Source: Pyrenophora tritici-repentis
Lineage: Eukaryota > Ascomycota > Dothideomycetes > Pleosporales > Pleosporaceae
Assembly (NCBI RefSeq): GCF_003171515.1
Contig: NC_089390.1
Location: 4,278,001 to 4,342,000 of the forward strand
Direction: 5' to 3'
DNA length: 64,000 nt
Shown piece by piece: positions 11,110 through 23,417 of this stretch; position 1 is the stretch's first letter, and each line of letters opens with the position of its first letter. A program made the position numbers and the translations under genes. Under the pieces are notes generated by a model that made no database searches, was not told where the DNA came from, and saw nothing but the letters and a program-made list of their open reading frames with translations.

Positions 11110-12239
11110 CTAGTTGTCGGCGTCCACTCGCTCGCCTTGAGCGTCGTCGTCGGGGTCGGCCTCGTAGCGACCAAAAGCCTGCGGGTCGCCGGCGATAGGG
11201 TCGGGTCCGCGCTGGCCGCCAACTGCATACATCTGTGGTTGCTGGTTCATTTGGTTGTATCCGCTGTACACGTTGGGATCAAACATGGGCTGCTGGGCAT
11301 ATGCTCTGGGGTCGCCCTGCACCTGGCCTGGGTACATGGCCGGCTGTTGATAGTCCTCTTGCTGGGCAAGATGCTGGTTCATACCATAGTCTGCGTGAGC
11401 CATGGGGTGCTGGGCATGTACGGGCTGCGCCATTCCACCAGGCGGAACTACTGCAGCCGATGACTGAACCGCGGCATTCTGCCCAGCGCTTCTCTTGTGA
11501 GGATGGGCCTCTTCGCGAGGGACAATGTCGATAAGGAAGTCGAACATGTCCGACTTTGAGAGTGCAGAGGCGATGTCGGATCGTTGCAGAGTGCGACGCT
11601 TGTTCTCCTCGGCGTGGATCCAGGCTCGCATGGTGAGCTCGGTGATGAAGATGTCGCAGCCCTTGGCGAAGAGGATGGGAGCTTCGGCCGAGATCATCTT
11701 AACTTCTGGATCTGCCTTCATCACCTTCTTGATGCGAGCGAGCGGGAGCTGGTGCAGCTTGTAGTCGTGTTCGTCCGTCTCGAGCTTGGTGACTTGCTGC
11801 TGCCAGTACGTGTTGAGAATGTCACGGTAGTTGCCCGTGAGACCTTGGTTCACCTGCCGTCGTCAGTCTGTACAGTCACAAGGGCGGTGAGGTTGGGCGC
11901 ATACATTTTGCCAGGATCCGGTGAAGAGCTGCGGATCGGGAGCTTGGTTTTGCGCGGCAATCTGGACTAAATATCAGTGGCTGCATAGTAGCAACAGACG
12001 CGGGCGCGCACGGAGAACATACCGAAGCAGATGCGCCTGGAGTCTATCGTCAGCATATGGTCCCATGGCAAGCGCGACAGAGGATGAGGTGAGGGTGAGG
12101 GGAGGCGCGACTGACCATAGTGACCGCCATTGGCAGAGTCGTAGAGCGGATTGCCCTGCTGACCATCATATTTGCGGGGTGCGGCCGTCGACTGGCGCAT
12201 CTTCTGCTGGCCGTGGCCCTGGAGGTTGACTTGGTCCAT
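11110..12239 (-). CDS. hapE: CCAAT-binding complex subunit HAP5/HapE (NF-YC)
   Basis: The start is [13 protein letters not shown] at 12,239. Small introns follow YDSANGGHY and a tiny exon, and another precedes [17 protein letters not shown]. The histone-fold core reads [37 protein letters not shown] and [26 protein letters not shown], diagnostic of NF-YC. The Gln/Pro/Tyr-rich tail (about residues 170-290) is low-complexity. NF-YC dimerises with NF-YB (HapC), recruits HapB and binds CCAAT boxes; in fungi the complex with HapX controls iron and redox genes. An upstream non-ATG extension of the frame exists but is not needed. It is divergent from FCF2, with 1.1 kb between starts. Confidence 0.93.
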
Positions 12240-13380
12240 GGCTTGCTCTGGGTTGCGCAAGTGTTACGCGATGGGCAGGGTTCGCGTCTATCGGCAGCGT
12301 GTCTGGATGAGGCGGGTGGGTGCAGGAGTTGATGCGCGATACCCAATGGCTGCTCGGGGGGTTGCTGTGGGCGCGTTGTGGAAGGAGAGCGCAGTCGTGA
12401 TTGCGTCCGAGGTGCGGTCTGAGTGCTGAGTGGCCGGGAAAGGTGCAGAGCGAGGGAGCGGGGAAGGCGCAGGTACCTGTCTTTTGGGGCGAAGAGTCGG
12501 AAACGTGTGCGCCTGCCATGCTGGATGAGCTTTACTTTATTCTATTGCACAAACTCTCCATGAGGTTGACCCCGAGATGCAACTGACCTTTGCTTGGTTC
12601 CGACGAATCAAATTCCAGCTCAAGTATATATTCGCGGACTTGGTGCTTGGTTGGTGGGTTTCCAACGACGTCGGCGAACCACAAACCACAACTAAGCCAG
12701 GGCCCCAACGTTACTCAGGTACGCAAAAGACGGCGGGGACGGGCTGCAGTATAAGACGCTTTCTTCTTTGCTCGACGTAGTCGGCCTCTTTTCCAGGTCA
12801 CTCAGGCCATGCTTATATGCCTGCTATACTCGTCGCACCAAGGCCGACAAGCCAGGGCTGCTATGTAGAGTGACAGCACAGTAGCGACGCCGTGGTTTCT
12901 GCCGCCTCCGTCACATCTCGTCGCAAGACTCGAGCACTCGAGCCCATGCCGACCACAACTAGGAAGCACCACACTAGATAGACGAACCTCAACCCGCCTC
13001 GCCCACTTGATTGGCCAGAATACCGCCTCCTAATTGGCCGTGCAAGCCAGAAGCCATGCCAGCGATGAGTTGTTCAAACACCCTTTCTCTTGACCGCGCC
13101 GGGACATGCAAGCACGCGTCATAGGCCAATAACGCATCGAAAATGAAGCGAGTGCGGGCTTCAACTCAACGTGGCGGACCTGATTGCGAGATGCGTCGAG
13201 CGCCACCATAGCATAACTTCCATTCAAGGCCTCCGCCGTCATGCAACACGTCCTGAACAGCCTGATCGCGAACGAATGTCGGCAACAGAGGGCTAGTTTT
13301 GCCGATGCGGCCCGTGCGTCCGCTTCTCTCAAAAAAGTTCCTTCCCCAAATTTTCCTACCTCTTCCCTGTCAACGCCAAC
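12240..13380. other. HAP5-FCF2 divergent intergenic region
   Basis: No gene is supported. The stretch serves as the shared upstream region of two divergent genes and includes the CT-rich leader just before FCF2 (about 13,320-13,380). Confidence 0.5.
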
Positions 13381-14280
13381 ATGGAGTTGCCAACGCACCA
13401 GCCGCCCGTCGACGACGACACCGATGAAGAGCTTTCTGATGAGCAAATTCGGGACCTGCTCAATGAGGCGGCCGTCCGCATGCGCGCAGAGGCAGCTCAA
13501 CCTGCCGTCAAAACGGACGCTCCGTTTAGGTTGCCGAAGCTGCAGCCTGGTCAAATCGCCAATACTTACGAAAAGACTGACGGCAATATCACGCGTCTAG
13601 ATCATTCCAAGCTTGTCGACAAGACGCAACAGGCTCTGGCTAATGGCATCAAGAAGATTGAGGATCCGCTCCAAATCAAGAAGCAGGAGCAAGAGGTACG
13701 TCTGGACACTGCACTTTTCACTCGCCCGTGATGATATCTATCCCAAATCTTTTTACTGAGCAGATTGGGGCACCGTCTTGGTTGCCCTCCTGCACCACTG
13801 AGGTTCCATTAGTTCATAGTTACACTGAGGCATCATTCCACTCAAGCTTGCTTTCACAACTTTACAGTTGCACAGCGCTAACAGCTTTGATAGGAGAAGA
13901 AAGCAAACGCTGGCGCACAATGGTTCAACATGCCCAAGACCGATCTCACCCCAGAATTGCGCCGAGACCTGCAGCTCTTGAAGATGAGGAGTGTCCTTGA
14001 CCCGAAGCGTCACTACAAAAAGGATAACTCGAAGAACGACGTTCCCGCATTTTCTCAAGTTGGCACCGTTATCGAAGGCCCAACAGAGTTCTTCAGCAGT
14101 CGTCTAAAGAACAAGGAGCGCAAACAGACTATGCTAGAGGAGGTTATCGCCCAGGAGCAAGACAGTGGCCGCTTCAACCGCAAGTACCAGGATATTCAGA
14201 CGACCAAGTCAAGCGGAAAGAAGGCCTATTACAATGCGCTCAAAGCCAAGCGAAGCAAAGGCAAGGTGGTAAAACCTTGA
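13381..14280 (+). CDS. FCF2: rRNA-processing protein Fcf2
   Basis: There are two exons, 13381-13695 and 13894-14280, with a 198-nt intron (gtacgt..gatag) splitting QEQE and KKANAGAQWF. The N-terminal third is acidic (DDDTDEELSDEQIRDLL). The C-terminal domain carries GAQWFNMPKTDLTPELRRDL, LLKMRSVLDPKRHYKK and GTVIEGPTEFFSSRLKNKER, the Fcf2 domain shared with vertebrate TdIF2/DNTTIP2. Fcf2 is a nucleolar factor for early 35S pre-rRNA cleavage and 18S production. The very basic C-terminus fits nucleolar targeting. At about 233 residues, length is normal for the family, and the gene looks intact. Confidence 0.93.
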
Positions 14281-14476
14281 AGATCTGCATGGCGCTCGGT
14301 CCATATCCAAGGCACTCCTTCTCATTCAAGGTTAGAGCTTACGGGCTCCTGCCTGTTTCGATGATGCAGTCTGTTTTAGTCTGTATTCGTTGTGCTATGG
14401 TGCTCTATCAGCCCAGACTACTCTCGGACCATGGTCGCTCCAGCTGTTGCTGTCAACCATTTGGTCGGAACCACGC

Positions 14477-15734
14477 CTATTCGTCCTGAAGATCAGACAG
14501 GATCTGCTTGACCAACGCCTGCATATCCTTGGCTGCCTCTCGTCCTGCCTCCAAGACCTCCTCATGGTTCGCCTTGCCTTTGCTCATGTGCTCAGTCAGT
14601 TCTCTCCTGTTCATCGTTTGGATCTCTGCATCGTCTCCACGAGCGCCTGCATCCAATACAGCGACATTTGTCACCAGACTGAAAGCAAGAACACGCATGC
14701 CAGCGTGTCGTGCGACGATGATTTCAGGTACAGTCGACATGCCCACGACGTCAGCCCCAAGCATGTTTAGCATTCGGCACTCTACACGAGTCTCGTAGCT
14801 TGAAAGGTCAGCGTCCGTTGATACGTGGTGGGATGAATGACATACGTTGGTCCACCAACAAACGCATACACGCCCTCGTGTAACTTCCGCTTCTGCTGGT
14901 CGAGGCCCAGCTTCTTCCACGCCTTGTGAGTACGTCTCCTGAGATCCAGGTCATACGCATCCGATAGAGGCGGGAAACGTGTGCCAAACTCCTCGATATT
15001 GGGGCCACGCAGAGGATGCATACCAACGAGACCGGCAATGTTCAAGTGCTGAACTTGTTAGTCGCCATCAACGGTAGAAGGGAACCACATACATCGTTCA
15101 GGCAAACTATGTCTCCCACGTGGTAAGTCTGGTTGAGACCACCAGCTGCGTTTGTGACTACCATTTGTTAGACAATAGACTTGATGTAGTACTTGGTACT
15201 CTGAGCTCACCGATCATGGTCTCAATGCCGAGTATCTTGCACACGCGGGTAGCGAACGTGACCAAGTCCATCGTGTGTCCTTCATAGAAACTATTAAAAA
15301 AAGTCAATATCCCAAGTTTCCTCTCTCGCAACCTTCCTCGTTACACGGTGTGACTCACTGTGCTCGTCCTACAAGCAGCGCTACAGGCGTCTTCTGGGGC
15401 CCAATCTGCCCAAACACAAACTTGCCCGCATGTCCCACGACTAAAAATCCCCAACATCATCAGCCCTCAACTTTCTCATCCAAGGTTTCGCACGTTACAC
15501 ACACACACAACTAACTACTCACTCACCTGTACTCTGGGGGAAGTTCGGTATCGTGCCATATGCCAATTCGACTTTTGGCTCAGCCTCGATTGTGTCGGCG
15601 AGGCCGCCTAGACCAGAGCCGCATACGATGCCTACGCGTGGGTTTTGCAGTGCGGGGGGGAGTTGCGAGCGGATGTATGCTGCTGTTGCTGTTGCGCGGG
15701 CGTAGGCGTTGGGGGAGGCGAGGGGGTCTTGCAT
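14477..15734 (-). CDS. PNP1: purine nucleoside phosphorylase (trimeric PNP/MTAP family)
   Basis: The gene has several exons. The start exon is [21 protein letters not shown] with phosphate-loop [13 protein letters not shown]. Later exons encode VTNAAGGLN, the [19 protein letters not shown] segment, and C-terminal [20 protein letters not shown] and VLAFSLVTN, all typical of the trimeric PNP family. It cleaves inosine and guanosine with phosphate to base plus ribose-1-phosphate in purine salvage. It shares a 358-bp divergent promoter with the uS10m gene and converges with FCF2, with 196 bp between stops. Exact exon edges in the middle (about 15,170-15,540) are not all resolved. Confidence 0.9.
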
Positions 15735-16092
15735 TTTGGTAGATGTTTGGGAAATGGGGTGGGAAAGTGTGGACGTGGGGATGTTAGAAGATGGTTTGGT
15801 TTGGTGTTAGATAGATAGGTGGAGGCAGTTAGATAGCTACAAACGACACCACCACATGTGACTTTTCAATCAGACAAAAGCGTGAGGGGCTTGCTATCCC
15901 ATCATCATCACGCCGCAACATGAGATCCACAAGCGGGCAGCCGCGAGAAAGGAAGGCGCGGCGTATTCCGACAATGCCAAGCCCCGTTGTCGAACTAGCG
16001 CGTTAATCGGGCGGGAGGGAAGAAAGTTCCTAGGCTGTGCGGTTGGCCGTGTGTGTATCGATTGACGGTTTGCTGCTGTCTGTAATTGAACA
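15735..16092. promoter_or_regulatory. divergent promoter, PNP1 / RSM10
   Basis: Only 358 bp separate the two start codons, so both promoters must overlap or abut here. No TATA box or binding motif stands out. Confidence 0.5.
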
Positions 16093-17376
16093 ATGGCCGC
16101 GCCACGATGTATGCGCTCTTTTCTGGGGCCGGGGAAGAGGGTCAAGGTACGCAATCATTTGTTTTTCGACGACCTCAATTGAGGATGTGGGATCTGTGAA
16201 CGAGAGAGGGGTGAAGTACTAATGCGACAAAAAGATTACACAACAACCCGCCTTTACCACACGACCGTGCTTTTCACGGAACAAGAGCACGCGCGCAGAA
16301 GAAGACAATGAGCGCGATTCGAGAGAGGATCGGGATGCGACACTGATTGAGAAGTTGAGGGTGGGTTTGGAGAGTGGGGAGATGCCGTTGGATCAGCGGT
16401 TGGAGGATCTGGGGATTGATCCTGTTGAGTATAAGACGTATGTTGGACCTCTTTCTCTCTTCTCTGGGGAAGCTGGGAGTTGGAAGTTTGGAAAGGTGGT
16501 GGTGGTGATAGAATGGAAAGGCTAACAAGAAACCAGACTCTACGCCAGCCAACAAAAAGTCAACAAACGCCAACAAAAGTTTGAGCCTCAGACGCGCAAG
16601 GAAGCAGAACGACGATGGAAGGAACTACAAAACACACCCGATCATCTCGGCTTGTTGAAACTGTATAAACGTGCTGGTATCGAGCCGATTAAACTGGCAA
16701 AGTACGTCTCTCCTCTCTCCCTCACAACCCACCTAACACCCGTTCCAGAGAAAACGACATAACACTCCCCACCGACCCTCCCCCCCTAGACCCGCAAACC
16801 GCCCAGGCCCTGGAATCCCTCCGCACCCCCCTCAACGTCCGCGCTATCCACCTCCGCCCCCTCCGCCGCACACCTACCCACGGCGTCCCCACCTGCGACC
16901 TTCAACTCCGCACCTACAGCGTCCGCGGCCTCATCCTCTTCGCCGACTTCGCCGTACGCGCCGCCTACTACATGGGTCTCTGCGCACGAGGCCCCATCCC
17001 CCTCCCCCGCATAACCGAGCGCTGGACCGTCCCACGCTCAAATTTCATCTTCAAAAAGTCCCAAGAGAACTTCGAGCGTGTGACTATGCGACGGTTAATT
17101 CAGATACAAGATGGTCACCCGGATGTTGTGAAGGCTTGGCTGGCGTTTTTGGTCAAACATCAGTATCATGGGGTGGGTATGAAGGCGAATGTTTGGGAGT
17201 TTGAGGGCTTGGAGAGTGCGAGGAGGAGGGTTGTGGAGGAGACAGAGGAGCAGGTTTTGGAGAGGAGGAGGGAGGGGGCTGTGTTGAGGAAGGTGGAGGA
17301 GATTTTGGGGAGGGATGGGTTTAGAGAGAGTATGGTAGGGTTTAAGGGGAAGGAAGGGGTGGTATTGAGACCGTAG
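16093..17376 (+). CDS. RSM10: mitochondrial small-subunit ribosomal protein uS10m
   Basis: Four exons fit in one frame: 16093-16146, 16235-16437, 16537-16701 and 16749-17376. The branch-like tactaat precedes the first acceptor. The N-terminus is basic, fitting a mitochondrial presequence. The uS10 core is in exon 4: LRTYSVRGLILFADFAVRAAYYMGL, GPIPLPRITERWTVPRSNF and FERVTMRRLIQI, matching Rsm10. uS10m sits in the head of the 37S mitoribosome. The C-terminal tail after WEFEGLE is Glu/Arg-rich and longer than in bacteria. No damage is seen. Confidence 0.92.
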
Positions 17377-17640
17377 AGGGGGAGTGTGGTGGATGAGAAA
17401 ATTCTGTGTGAAAAGGTCTTTCCTGTTATGGTCGTTGGAGGTGGACCAGTCGATAGGTGTATGATGAGATATCTGTACAAATACATGCACATACCACGCC
17501 AGAGAAGTTTATTCAAACAAACCAAACCTCATATATTCATCATCATTTCTACTTTCTACTCTCTTGCAATCTACATTCTGGATTTCCAATTTCTTCAGCC
17601 TCTACTCCATTTCCCATCCCGTCCCAGCTCCCATCACCCT

Positions 17641-20208
17641 CTAAAACTCCATCTCCCCATCCGCAGCCCCCTCCCCCGCATATCTCTCATCCGCAAGCAA
17701 CAACTCCAGCATCGCATCCAACAAATCCGGCTCCACGCCTCTCCCCTGTAGCGCCCTTACTTTATTCAGCACAGGCTCGTTGTTATCAAGACAGAACCAG
17801 ATATCGCGTTTCTTCTCGTTGTCCAACCATGCTTTATCGAGTATGTTCCAGATGTGGGGGTTGGGGTTTATGATGTCTAGGGTGGGGCCGCTTCCACAAT
17901 TGGAGGACGGGGAGGTAGGGGAAGAAGGGCATAACTCGATGATGATGGTGTGAGAAACAGGCACTGCGTCGATGGAAATCACGGTCCCGTTGTCCGCTTT
18001 TTCGAGGGTGAAAGGGAGGGATTTGGCGTTTCGGCGGGTAGCTGGCGCGGTGGTGATGACGCGGATTTCCGTCCCTTTAGGTGGAGTGTGCGCCAGAAGA
18101 CGGATTTTCCAAGACCGGTGTTTGGGGATTGCTGGGTCGGAGGTTGATGGGTCGGGGGATGCAGGACCGATTTTCAAGACGCCGGTGGATTGTTTGTAGG
18201 TGATTGGTGTGGAGATGAACGTTACGGTGTCGTCGCCGTTGTCATCACTATTGGAGGTGGCGATGTCGTCGTGGGAGATGAGGCTAAACCCACAGTCGTC
18301 GACGAGATGACCAGTCCCATCGTCTTCGATGAGGGTGAATGCCCCGTCTGCGCCTACCACAAGGAGGATTTCCAAACCAGGCGGGTTGGGCGAGCCAGAT
18401 ACGGGGCGGTAGGCGGCGTCGAGGGGGATGATGGAGCCTTGTTTTGCGAAGACAGGGACGGTGTTCAAGGGTCTATGGACGGTGAGTTCGCCGGATCGGT
18501 TGTATACGATGCCTGTGAAGATGTCGACGTAGCGACCAGCTGGGAGCCAGATTTTCTCTGCACCGAAATGCGTGACGGTGGAGCGGGCCGAGGTGATTGG
18601 CGCGACGATGAGTTCGGTGCCGAAGCGGTATTGGTTGGGCACGTTGTAGGCTTCGTCTGCTTCGGGGTTGTCCCAGTACATGGGTTGGATGAGGGGTTCG
18701 TCGTAGCTGGCGCTGCGGGCGTTCATCGTGTAGAGATAGGGGATGAGGCGGTGGCGGAAGCGCAAAGTGTCTTCGACTATAGTGCGGGCTTCTTCGTTGT
18801 AGCGCCACGGCTCACGCGTGTTGAAGGGGTTGTTGTCGGAGTGGAGACGTAGGATGGGTGACCAGCAACCTAGCTGTACCCAGCGTGTGTAGAGCTCGTC
18901 ATTCTTGTAGCCGTGCGTGTGGCCGCCAATGTCGTTGCTCCACCATCCATACCCGATGTTTGAGGCGGTTGCTGTGAACTCGGGCTGGTAGTTTAGACTC
19001 TCCCAGGTGATGATGGTATCGCCAGAAAAGCCAATCTGGTACCGCTGGGCTCCTGGTCCACCAAATCGCGACAGAATCAGTGGACGCTGGGAGCCGCGTC
19101 CAGAGTCGAGGAAATGGAAGTGGTTGAGTACCCAAAGCGGGTCTACGCCAGGAATCTTGGACGTGTTGCCCTGCTGCCAGTCCACCCACCAAAAGTCAAC
19201 ACCTCGCTTTTCATGGTCGTGGTGTACAACGTCAAAGTAGGCATCCATAAACTTCTTGTCCGTACAATCAAACGGAATCGTCTGCTTGGACGCTGGATCG
19301 ATACCGAGGTATTTGGCAACTTCGGGATATTGGTCCTCGAATGGCCTGAAACCGTCCGCGGGATGGAGGTTCAATGTTAATCTCATACCCCGATCGTGCA
19401 GCTTCTTCATAAAAGCATCAGGGTCGGGGAAGAGCTTCTTGTTCCACGTGTATCCGGTCCAGCCATTGTAACCACCCGGTATGTCCCATACAAGATGCCA
19501 GTCCATATCCACAACTGCGACATTCATCGGTACATCGTCTTTTTCGAAATGATCGTGCAAGGCGAGGTACTCCTTCTCGTCGTAAGCATGGTATCGGCTC
19601 CACCAGTTGCCCAAGGCATATCGTGGCAGTAGAGGCTGGCTTCCCGAGACTGCGTAGAATGCGCGCATGGCTTCCCGGTAGTCGCGACCGTACATGAAGA
19701 TGTAGTGATCGCTCCTGTCTCCACCTCGGCGTCCCGCGATCCAGCCGTTGTCCTCGAAGAGCATGGATTTGGTGTCATCCAAAGGAGTCATACCCTCTCT
19801 CGACAGTATACCGGGTCCAATGTTGGCCCGGCCGTTCACTCCATCCAGTGTGCGTGTGGTTCCACCCAGATTGGAGACTTGCTGGCCATATGTCCATGTA
19901 CCCGTCACATTCCCCTTGAGATGTATCTTCAGGCCCTCGGCGCTAAACTTCTTCTTGTCGTACACAACGTGGAAGCGCTTGGTTACAATCTCGATGCCGT
20001 GACCGCGATCCCAGACATAGAAGTCGGGAACAGCCAGCTTGCGGTTGATGGCAAAAGTACTTGCGCGGTCCTCGAAGCGGCCGTCCTCGGCCCACTCAAA
20101 GCGCAACAAGCCATCGGTGAGGATGGTAAAGCGGTACTTGTCGCCCGCGACAATGGCGTCTGGGTGCGCAACCGGGCGCGTCTTGAAGTTGTAGCGTGCC
20201 TTTGACAT
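17641..20208 (-). CDS. GH31 family alpha-glucosidase, intracellular type
   Basis: This is a single exon of 855 residues. GH31 signatures are VVDMDWHLVWD, the nucleophile region FWWVDWQQG (Asp within VDW) and the acid/base region IGFSGDTIITWESL. ILSRFGGPGAQRYQIGFSGD and SNDIGGHTHG complete the barrel. No signal peptide is present (MSKARYNFKTRPVAHP), so the enzyme is probably intracellular, as in the AgdC/AgdD-like fungal GH31 group. It releases terminal alpha-linked glucose or related sugars; the exact linkage cannot be read. The stop lies 264 bp from the convergent RSM10 stop. Next upstream, on the same strand, is the trehalose synthase gene. Confidence 0.93.
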   Translation of the reverse strand: MSKARYNFKTRPVAHPDAIVAGDKYRFTILTDGLLRFEWAEDGRFEDRASTFAINRKLAVPDFYVWDRGHGIEIVTKRFHVVYDKKKFSAEGLKIHLKGNVTGTWTYGQQVSNLGGTTRTLDGVNGRANIGPGILSREGMTPLDDTKSMLFEDNGWIAGRRGGDRSDHYIFMYGRDYREAMRAFYAVSGSQPLLPRYALGNWWSRYHAYDEKEYLALHDHFEKDDVPMNVAVVDMDWHLVWDIPGGYNGWTGYTWNKKLFPDPDAFMKKLHDRGMRLTLNLHPADGFRPFEDQYPEVAKYLGIDPASKQTIPFDCTDKKFMDAYFDVVHHDHEKRGVDFWWVDWQQGNTSKIPGVDPLWVLNHFHFLDSGRGSQRPLILSRFGGPGAQRYQIGFSGDTIITWESLNYQPEFTATASNIGYGWWSNDIGGHTHGYKNDELYTRWVQLGCWSPILRLHSDNNPFNTREPWRYNEEARTIVEDTLRFRHRLIPYLYTMNARSASYDEPLIQPMYWDNPEADEAYNVPNQYRFGTELIVAPITSARSTVTHFGAEKIWLPAGRYVDIFTGIVYNRSGELTVHRPLNTVPVFAKQGSIIPLDAAYRPVSGSPNPPGLEILLVVGADGAFTLIEDDGTGHLVDDCGFSLISHDDIATSNSDDNGDDTVTFISTPITYKQSTGVLKIGPASPDPSTSDPAIPKHRSWKIRLLAHTPPKGTEIRVITTAPATRRNAKSLPFTLEKADNGTVISIDAVPVSHTIIIELCPSSPTSPSSNCGSGPTLDIINPNPHIWNILDKAWLDNEKKRDIWFCLDNNEPVLNKVRALQGRGVEPDLLDAMLELLLADERYAGEGAADGEMEF

Positions 20209-21149
20209 TGCTCTTCAATATCAAGACCTCTCAGTGTCAAGTAAGACCTCTGGTACACGTCCGTGAAGAGGCCGTGGCATAGCGGGGCGCAACCAACAAC
20301 CGGCGGTCAATCATCTTAAGCATGTCTGGGGAAAGGGAGCTCGGACGGTGTGTCTGACTAAAGCCAGCTACCATGGCGCCACGCGCGTGACCTCGGTTTA
20401 GTGGAAACACACCTGTCAGGCAAAAGTAGCCCCAAAGAATCCATGCAGGGCATGTCAGGCGACAGGTCGAAATCGCCTCGCCTGCCTCATCGACGACGCT
20501 ACGTCCATGGCGAACGACTGGGGAAATGCGGCACACCGGAATCGTGTTACGAGATGGAGTCTAAGATGAGTCTAGGAATGGGCACGCGACGCCATCACTC
20601 GAGGCCGGAGAAATGTTTCGTCGCTGCACCTCTGCTGCAGGGTGGCTGCAACCTGTGGTGCACCGGCCGCGCCATCGCACTGCATCCACGAATATCGTGA
20701 GGATGTTGGCGCATGATGGTCTTCTAGATCGGCATGTTAATCGGTGTGAAGCTGAGCATGCCGGGTATGTGCCTGGTAGAGTCGTATTGTACTGAGGGGT
20801 AGACGACATCTCCGCACCGGCGATTACCGAGCATATGAATGTATTGTCGACATGACCAGCGTGTCTTGGCCGCGAATACCAGGGTACTATGTCTTCTACA
20901 ACCTTTGAAAGTAGTGTTTAGTAAAGTCAATGTCATGGGAACATGGTGGAGCGCTTACTATTCTCGTTCAAACACAGCATGGACGTCAAAACGTAAGAGA
21001 AACTAGTTGTAGCTCTACAATTAAATCTGCTAAGAAGAAGCTACTGCAAACGCCAAACCACCATCGACACTCAGCTCAAATGAACCAGACCTCAGCATAC
21101 CCACAGAAACTGGCTCCAGCCGCAAACTCTCAGTCATCTAGATTCGCAC
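20209..21149. other. intergenic region upstream of GH31 gene
   Basis: This holds the promoter of the GH31 gene and the 3' flank of the trehalose synthase gene. No open frame with a recognisable domain was found. Confidence 0.5.
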
Positions 21150-23417
21150 TCAGTTGGCCGTCAGATCTACGTTGCGCACCAAGATATCCTCGTTCTTCTC
21201 GTAAGGAATGCCCGCCTTCTTCCTTGCCATATCATTGATCCATTGACCATTGGGCACAAGCTTCTCGCCCTTGGCAAGCTCATCTGCCAGGTATAACCAC
21301 GACAATGCATTGCCCACGGTGCTGACCTCGTCACTGACATGCTTGCCGGCGTACTCTGACATGGTCGAATGAAGCTCCGTATCGGTAAAAAGATCGTACA
21401 GGTGCTTCGCAACTGCATCGTGGTCGCCAGGCTTGACAAGGAAGCCAGATTTGCCTTCGCGGACCTGGAGTGGAATACCACCAGCGCGAGTCGCGATGAT
21501 TGGAGTGCCTTTGCGGAGCGCCTCACTGACTTTGATTTCGAAGCCCTCGCGCGTGGACAACTGAAGGGCAACATGAGCACACGACATCAGTGCGTTGAGC
21601 ATTTGGTCAGACGGGCCGATACGCATGATGACCACGTCGTCTTTGAACTCCGCATACTCGCCCTTGAGAGCATCTTCAGTTTCCTTGAAGATCTTCGTGG
21701 CGTCCGGATCGTCGACGGCGCCATGGCCTGCAATGACAAGCTGTGGAATGTCCAATAGAGGAGTGTCCTTCATGTACACCTTGCGTAGTCGGGCGTATGA
21801 TGCGAGAACATCCGGGATACCTTTGGCCGGATCGAAACGAGCGATTTGGACAATGAATTTCCGGTCTGGGAGAAGAATCTGACGCTGACCAGCTCCAAAG
21901 CACTGCACCTTGAATTCGTGGATGTAGTACTGTTCATCCCAGGGATCCATGTGTTTGTTCAGACCATCCAGCCAGTCGGTAGTCGCGGGCATATATCCTA
22001 CCTTCTTTGCATCAACCGACTTGGGAACGAAGGCGCGCACGGGGTGGCTGATGAAGACGTCGCAGCCCTTGACGTGGTTCCAAATCCAGTTCCATACTTC
22101 AGAGGTCGCGGTGCCCTCTTTGTCAGCGAGATCGGCTCGGACCTGAATGTGGCTGCGGAAGATGACGGGGCGATCTGGATCATTCTCTTTGGCAATTTTG
22201 ACAAGACTCGGCATTTGTGGGTCGTCGACAACGATAACGTCAGCACCACCGTCCGTCCGAGCGGCGAGCGGGCCGCCGGTTTCTGTCCAGTGACACTTGT
22301 CAGCCTCTTCTGCGACCCAGGCGTCGAGTTTCTTGATCTTGTCATCAGTGAGACGCTCGCCAGCTTTGGCAACACCCTGAAGAATGTTGTGGTTGTCCTT
22401 GGTGATCCTGAAGATGTTACTCTTTCCATATGGCACGTACCTGGCGCTGTTAGAACGGGCTTTCTTTGGTAGATGATCAAGCTTACCATTTGCAATCAAC
22501 ATCGACCAGACGCAAATATCGCATGAGAGCGTGCCTCATCAGGGCTACGCCACCACCCTGTGCGGTACTATTGAAGAAAGCAATCTTGGTGCTGTTCTTC
22601 TTCAGTGAATCGACGTAGTGCATGGTTGCAGCCCCAGTTGTCTCGACTTTGGTGGTGGAATTGTAACTCTCCAATTCCGATATGCGTACCTTGCCGTCGA
22701 GGTCGACCAGCACCTGGCGGCGGGGTCCTATCTGGACGGGCAACTCGCCCTTGACGTTGAATTGCTTGACAGTCTTCCTGGCCATGTACTCGGCTTGTTG
22801 ATCCAATGACATGGACGTGTGTTCCTCATTCTTCTCAACTGGGAAGATGAATGGGAGAATGTCCAACTCAGCCCACAAGCGTACGGCCAGATGGGGGCTC
22901 AATTGATCGAGTTCGGCTGTCAAAGATGCGCCCATGGGTTTGGAGAGTTTCGCCTCTCGGTAACTACGGAGGTAGTCGATGAATGCCTCTTCTACAGCTT
23001 CTGGGGTCTCAGCCACCGACACCACCGACATGGGCGTGGAGATTCCCGATCCGGCCTCGGAAGAGTCATCAGACAAACGGATACTCCTGGTGACACTCCT
23101 GGAGAAGCCAAGGGCCTTGTCTTGGCAGTCGACTGGATAGGTGCCGTCGTGGAGGGCAACACAATAGAACAACTCGCCGTCGTCGGATTGCGTGGCAGAT
23201 AAGCCGGCGTATATAGCCTATCACATGACATCAGTATTGAAAATCAACACCAAAAAGGTATGCTGACCTCGACAGTTGCATTGAGAGTGCCAGCCTGTTC
23301 CTTGAGCTTTTGAAGTGATTCAGATGATTTGAATGCAGTCAGACTCTTCTGGCGCCGCTCTTGCGTTGTTTGGCGACGCAACATTGGCCGCTGCGTGGGC
23401 ACTTGGAGATGTGACAT
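21150..23417 (-). CDS. ccg-9: trehalose synthase/phosphorylase, clock-controlled gene 9 type (GT4)
   Basis: There are three exons. Exon 1 starts MSHLQVPTQRPMLRRQTTQ (23,417) and ends LNATVE. The intron (gtcagc..gtgatag) is followed by AIYAGLSATQ..LFYCVALHDGTYPV. A second intron lies after VDVDCKW (about 22,435-22,490). The large last exon has the GT4 core: NIFRITKDNHNILQG, VIFRSHIQVRADL, KFIVQIARFDPAKGIPDVL and STREGFEIKVSEALRKGTPIIA (donor-nucleotide Glu motif). The family matches Neurospora CCG-9, a retaining glycosyltransferase linked to trehalose. Length of about 720 residues is typical. A Ser-rich segment at about residues 75-110 is probably unstructured. Confidence 0.9.

Noticed and set aside
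18190..18852. Long plus-strand open frame opposite the GH31 gene
   Set aside because: Shadow frame of the GH31 coding sequence on the other strand.
17641..23417. GH31 alpha-glucosidase and trehalose synthase as a sugar-metabolism cluster
   Set aside because: Adjacent and same strand, but separated by 0.9 kb and flanked by unrelated housekeeping genes; adjacency alone does not support a functional cluster.
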